Assembly: GCA_019915015.1 (NCBI GenBank)
Contig: JAHBBC010000022.1
Location: 1-64,000 of the forward strand
Direction of reading: 5' to 3'
DNA length: 64,000 bases
DNA from: Auriscalpium vulgare
Taxonomy: Eukaryota; Basidiomycota; Agaricomycetes; Russulales; Auriscalpiaceae
Shown here one piece after another: positions 61,088-64,000 of this stretch (its first letter is position 1; every line of letters begins with the position of its first letter). The position numbers and the translations under genes are program-made. The notes beneath the pieces are model-generated. The model was not told where the DNA came from. It ran no database searches and saw only the letters and a program-made list of their open reading frames with translations.

Positions 61088-62622
61088 GGTGAGGGTAACG
61101 AGGTGATGGGCGTCCATAGCACATGCGCAGCTGCTCTGGCTTTGCTCTGGTGATACCACGGTGATGGTGAGAGTCGTCAATAGCCGGATCTTACCAGTGT
61201 GATTGAATTAAGAGAAGACCAAGTGACTCGTGAGTACGGAGCGCCGGCAGGACGCAGGTTGAGTGTACAGACTCCAAAGATCACTGAGAAGCAGATTGTG
61301 CACTAGATGAAGATGGGCGCAATCAACGGGATCCAGATAGTACTTCGACACACCTGAGTCAAGAAGTCTCGCCTTCATAATGCGGTCAAAACGTTCGGGG
61401 AATTCTGGCAAGAGTTCTTACCAGTATTTCAGACATACTGAATACACTTTCAAGACACGGCTAGCGAAGATTCAAGAGGTGACTCTAACGGGCTTGGAAG
61501 CCTTGAATATGACGTGAGTTATCGCGGAAAATTCCAAGTTCTGTCCCGAGGTGTGAGGTCCAGCGCGCGTAGATTGAAGGCCAGCTTTCCAAGCGAGTTC
61601 AAATCCAACTTGTCAGGTTCAGCTCGCACGTCCCAGCACAGCCACCACCGGCACGCCCGGCTGCCGACCGTTGCCGACCTGCCGCCGCCGACGCTTCCCT
61701 CTCCGCCGCCGTTCACGATCCCCTCCTCGTGCTCCCGCTCCTCCCATTCACATCACAATCATGATCATTTAAAACATCTCCCAGCGTGCTAGCATCTTGC
61801 ATCTTATGCTGCACCGCACCCGCGCACAAGATCTGTGACGCCGCCACGAGTCGCGTTATCTATCAGTTGCTTATAGATTGCACACACCCAGTAGATTACA
61901 GTAGTATCTACTACCCGTCCATAGAAAACAAGCTACAAAATTCGTGTGAACCTATGCGTAGCCATCACTGCCCTGTTCATAAGTGGAGACCATAATCTAG
62001 CGAGCTCGTCTGCGCCTGGACGCACTTCTGTGACGAGCATGAAAATGGGAGGAACGGGGGAGCACGACGACGACCCCGTCGTGAGCGGCGGCGGAGAGGG
62101 AAGCGCCGGCGGCGGCAAGTCGGCAACGGACGGCAGCCGGGTGTGCCGGTGGTGGCTGTGCTGGGACGTGCGAGCTGAACCTGACAGTTGGACTTGACAG
62201 CTATTAGCAAAACGATGTAGCGGGCCCGGATTCCCACCCGCAGAGCGGACATTGAAATTTCACAGCCCGAGAGTTTGATTGCGGGATCGCCGTCGACATC
62301 CCCGTTCGCCTCTCCCCCTCGAGCTCGTCGAGCTCGTCGACGTCTGCCCTCAACTACAGCACGAAAAGCTTAGTTTCTTGTATCTTGTCTTATTCAATGC
62401 TAGTTGCCTTCAGTTCAAGTATTGACATGCCTGAGTCCGATGGCCTCAGGGTCTTCTCTCGATCACCGACTCGGCGGGGCCGCAGATAATGCACAACAAT
62501 CATCAATATATTTGTGAGTCTTCCCGACGCTGCCGCACCGGGTGCCTACGGGCTAGCAGGCACCGTTGTCGCCGCCTCTTTCCCTCTGCCACACCACCAC
62601 TCCTACACACACTCCTTCTACC
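61088..62622. other. Spacer with foldback repeat
   Basis: Apart from the inverted repeat at 61601-62195 and a GAGCTCGTC tandem triplet-like run near 62320-62342, I see no gene. The last 150 bases are the promoter and leader of the next gene. Confidence 0.45.
61601..62195. repeat. Foldback inverted repeat, ~115-bp arms
   Basis: 61601-61715 and 62075-62195 are inverted copies with a few differences; the arms share CAGGTTCAGCTCGCACGTCC and CAGCACAGCCACCACCGGCA. They enclose about 360 bases without a gene. No obvious target duplication was found next to the arms, so it may be a MITE-like foldback element or an inverted duplication. Confidence 0.65.
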
Positions 62623-64000
62623 ATGGATGCTCCCCTCGGCCTCCCGGACAACGATGCAGCTGGCCTGCCTCAGCATCAACAGCAGCATTTCCCCGCTCAG
62701 CAAGTCGGCGGCCCTGCCATTCAACATGCGCCCGGATTTGCGCCGCCACCCGGCATCGTGCGTGGCGTCGGTTATGGGCCGTTCCCGCCGCAAAACCTGA
62801 ACAACGGTGGATTTGGTCATGCGAACATGGCGCCAGGCGGCGCGTGGCACGCTGCGATGGCCTACGGACCCGGGGGTGGTTTTGCAGCGCCCGGTATCGC
62901 GCCGCCCGGCTTCGCGCCGCCTGGTCTTGCACATCCCGGCTTCTATCCCTATGGACCCTACCCTTATGCATTCCCCGCTCCCCCTTTCCAAGCTCCTGCA
63001 GCTAATGCCATCCCCCAAGCTGTCGAGGAAGAACGACTCGGCGGAGGTGCACGCCGTGCTCGGGCGAAGGAAAATGACGCTGCCGGTAAACCCAAAGCTG
63101 GTACGTCGCGGTCATTGACATGCGTGCAGTAATTGACATATCTACAGTGTATACAATCACAGCGACAGCCATTGGGAGGAAGTCCACCGCCGAGCTTCGC
63201 TTCAAGACGGACCTCTCGTGGGACGACTTCCGTTCCCAGGCATGCGCCAAGCTTGACGCGGACCCGGACACTGCGATACTGGGCTACAAGATGCCCAGCG
63301 AGCCGAAACGCAGTCGTCCGTGTATCCTCGCTGATGCGAATGCGTGGGAGATTGCTGTTGAGAAGATCAGCGAGGCAGCAAAACGAGCGCGCACTCGGCC
63401 CGTTGTAATTGAGCTCGTCGATACCGCCGCAAGTTTCTTTTGCTTGTAGTATGGCCTCGATACTGACCAATCCGGTGCTTGACAGGCCAAGACCCATACC
63501 GCCTCTTCGAAGAAAGGAAAGACGAAGGCGAAGAAGTCCCGCAAGCGGAAGCTTGCGGAATTTGATGCATCCTCGGACGCCGCTCCGTCTGAAACTAAAG
63601 ATGACGACGAGAGTCTTACCACAGAATTCAACCAGCTCAAGAGTCATCTTCAGTGCGAGCTTCATCAGGGACACTGCTACGTTACTCCCACGGGCACGCA
63701 CCAGGCTCTCAACTGGAAGATGCTAACTCTGTGGGCTAAGAAAATGGTGAGTGGACCTTGACTATTAGATGTGCGCTAATGAACAGTATTTAATAAGGTC
63801 ACTGGCGAGGCAGACATATATCATCCCCCCAGCCTCCTCATCTTCGACAACTTGGCGAAGAAGCCACGTGGCAACCCGTCTACGCCACGCCGCAGTGACC
63901 CGGCACCTGCTCACGAGGTCCGCGTCGTCATCGAGACACCTGCGACTGGTCAGCGACATGCCACGTCGGCCGTCGTTGGAAGTCGCAGCGATATCGGCGA
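62623..64000 (+). CDS. 5' part of a gene running off the right edge; PB1-like region plus unknown domain
   Basis: Start MDAPLGLPDNDAAGLPQHQQ at 62623. The first exon is rich in Gly, Pro and Ala with repeats of the type APPGFAPPGLAHPGFYPYGP. After an intron (63101-63147) a PB1/ubiquitin-like segment follows: VYTITATAIGRKSTAELRFK, WDDFRSQACAKLDADPDTAI and LGYKMPSEPK. A second intron of uncertain edges (about 63420-63485) precedes the lysine-rich KKGKTKAKKSRKRKLAEFD. Then comes HLQCELHQGHCYVTPTGTHQ, LNWKMLTLWAKKM, and after a third intron VTGEADIYHPPSLLIFDNLA. From memory the C-x-x-H-x-G-x-C-x-V ... LTLWA segment recurs in many Agaricomycete proteins of unknown function. The gene is incomplete here. 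Confidence 0.7.

Overview
The window reads as nuclear DNA of a filamentous basidiomycete, most likely an Agaricomycete. Genes are packed with short introns of about 49-61 bases with GTRNGT-type donors and CAG/TAG acceptors. Proteins belong to families expanded in mushrooms (DHA1-type MFS transporters, BTB/POZ proteins, sedolisins). The mobile elements are a PIF/Harbinger transposon and a fungal non-LTR retrotransposon. There are no bacterial-type operons, no CRISPR array, and no rRNA or tRNA gene that I could recognise. All gene models were spliced by eye, so exon edges marked as uncertain should be treated that way.

Layout. 1-0.5 kb: 3' end of a gene running in from the left. 0.7-6.2 kb: a minus-strand MFS transporter gene cut in two by a complete-looking 3,387-bp Harbinger element (1514-4900) with 68-bp perfect terminal inverted repeats and an ATT target duplication. 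7.4-8.8 kb: a gene for a disordered protein. 9.3-13.3 kb: repeat-rich ground with a 2.3-kb element bounded by inverted repeats, a GC-rich minisatellite, degraded coding sequence and a larger inverted repeat. 13.3-24.8 kb: a minus-strand tandem array of five related genes (called T1-T5 here) of unknown function, in partly repeated units that also carry a second short conserved reading frame.

25.6-43.4 kb: four more MFS genes (B, C, D, E; plus strand) related to the disrupted one. Between them lie an 833-residue disordered-protein gene and a C2-domain gene. 43.8-48.2 kb: three BTB/POZ genes on the minus strand, the middle one frameshifted. 48.6-52.9 kb: a LINE-type retrotransposon with an intact RT-RNase H ORF, a short poly(A) tail and a 17-bp target duplication. 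53.0-55.2 kb: a secreted sedolisin protease. 55.7-56.6 kb: a decayed fourth BTB copy. 57.6-59.3 kb: a protein kinase with an N-terminal membrane segment. 59.5-61.1 kb: a zinc alcohol dehydrogenase. 61.6-62.2 kb: a foldback inverted repeat. 62.6 kb to the end: a PB1-like/unknown-family gene running off the right edge.

The window is mainly a showcase of local gene-family birth and death (MFS x5, T x5, BTB x4) shaped by recent transposition. The least explained item is the T array. Its proteins combine a Ser/Pro-rich N-terminus, a coiled coil and a conserved ~135-residue C-terminal domain. The best-preserved members keep a GNDVAH motif reminiscent of, but not proven to be, HEPN-like RNase domains.
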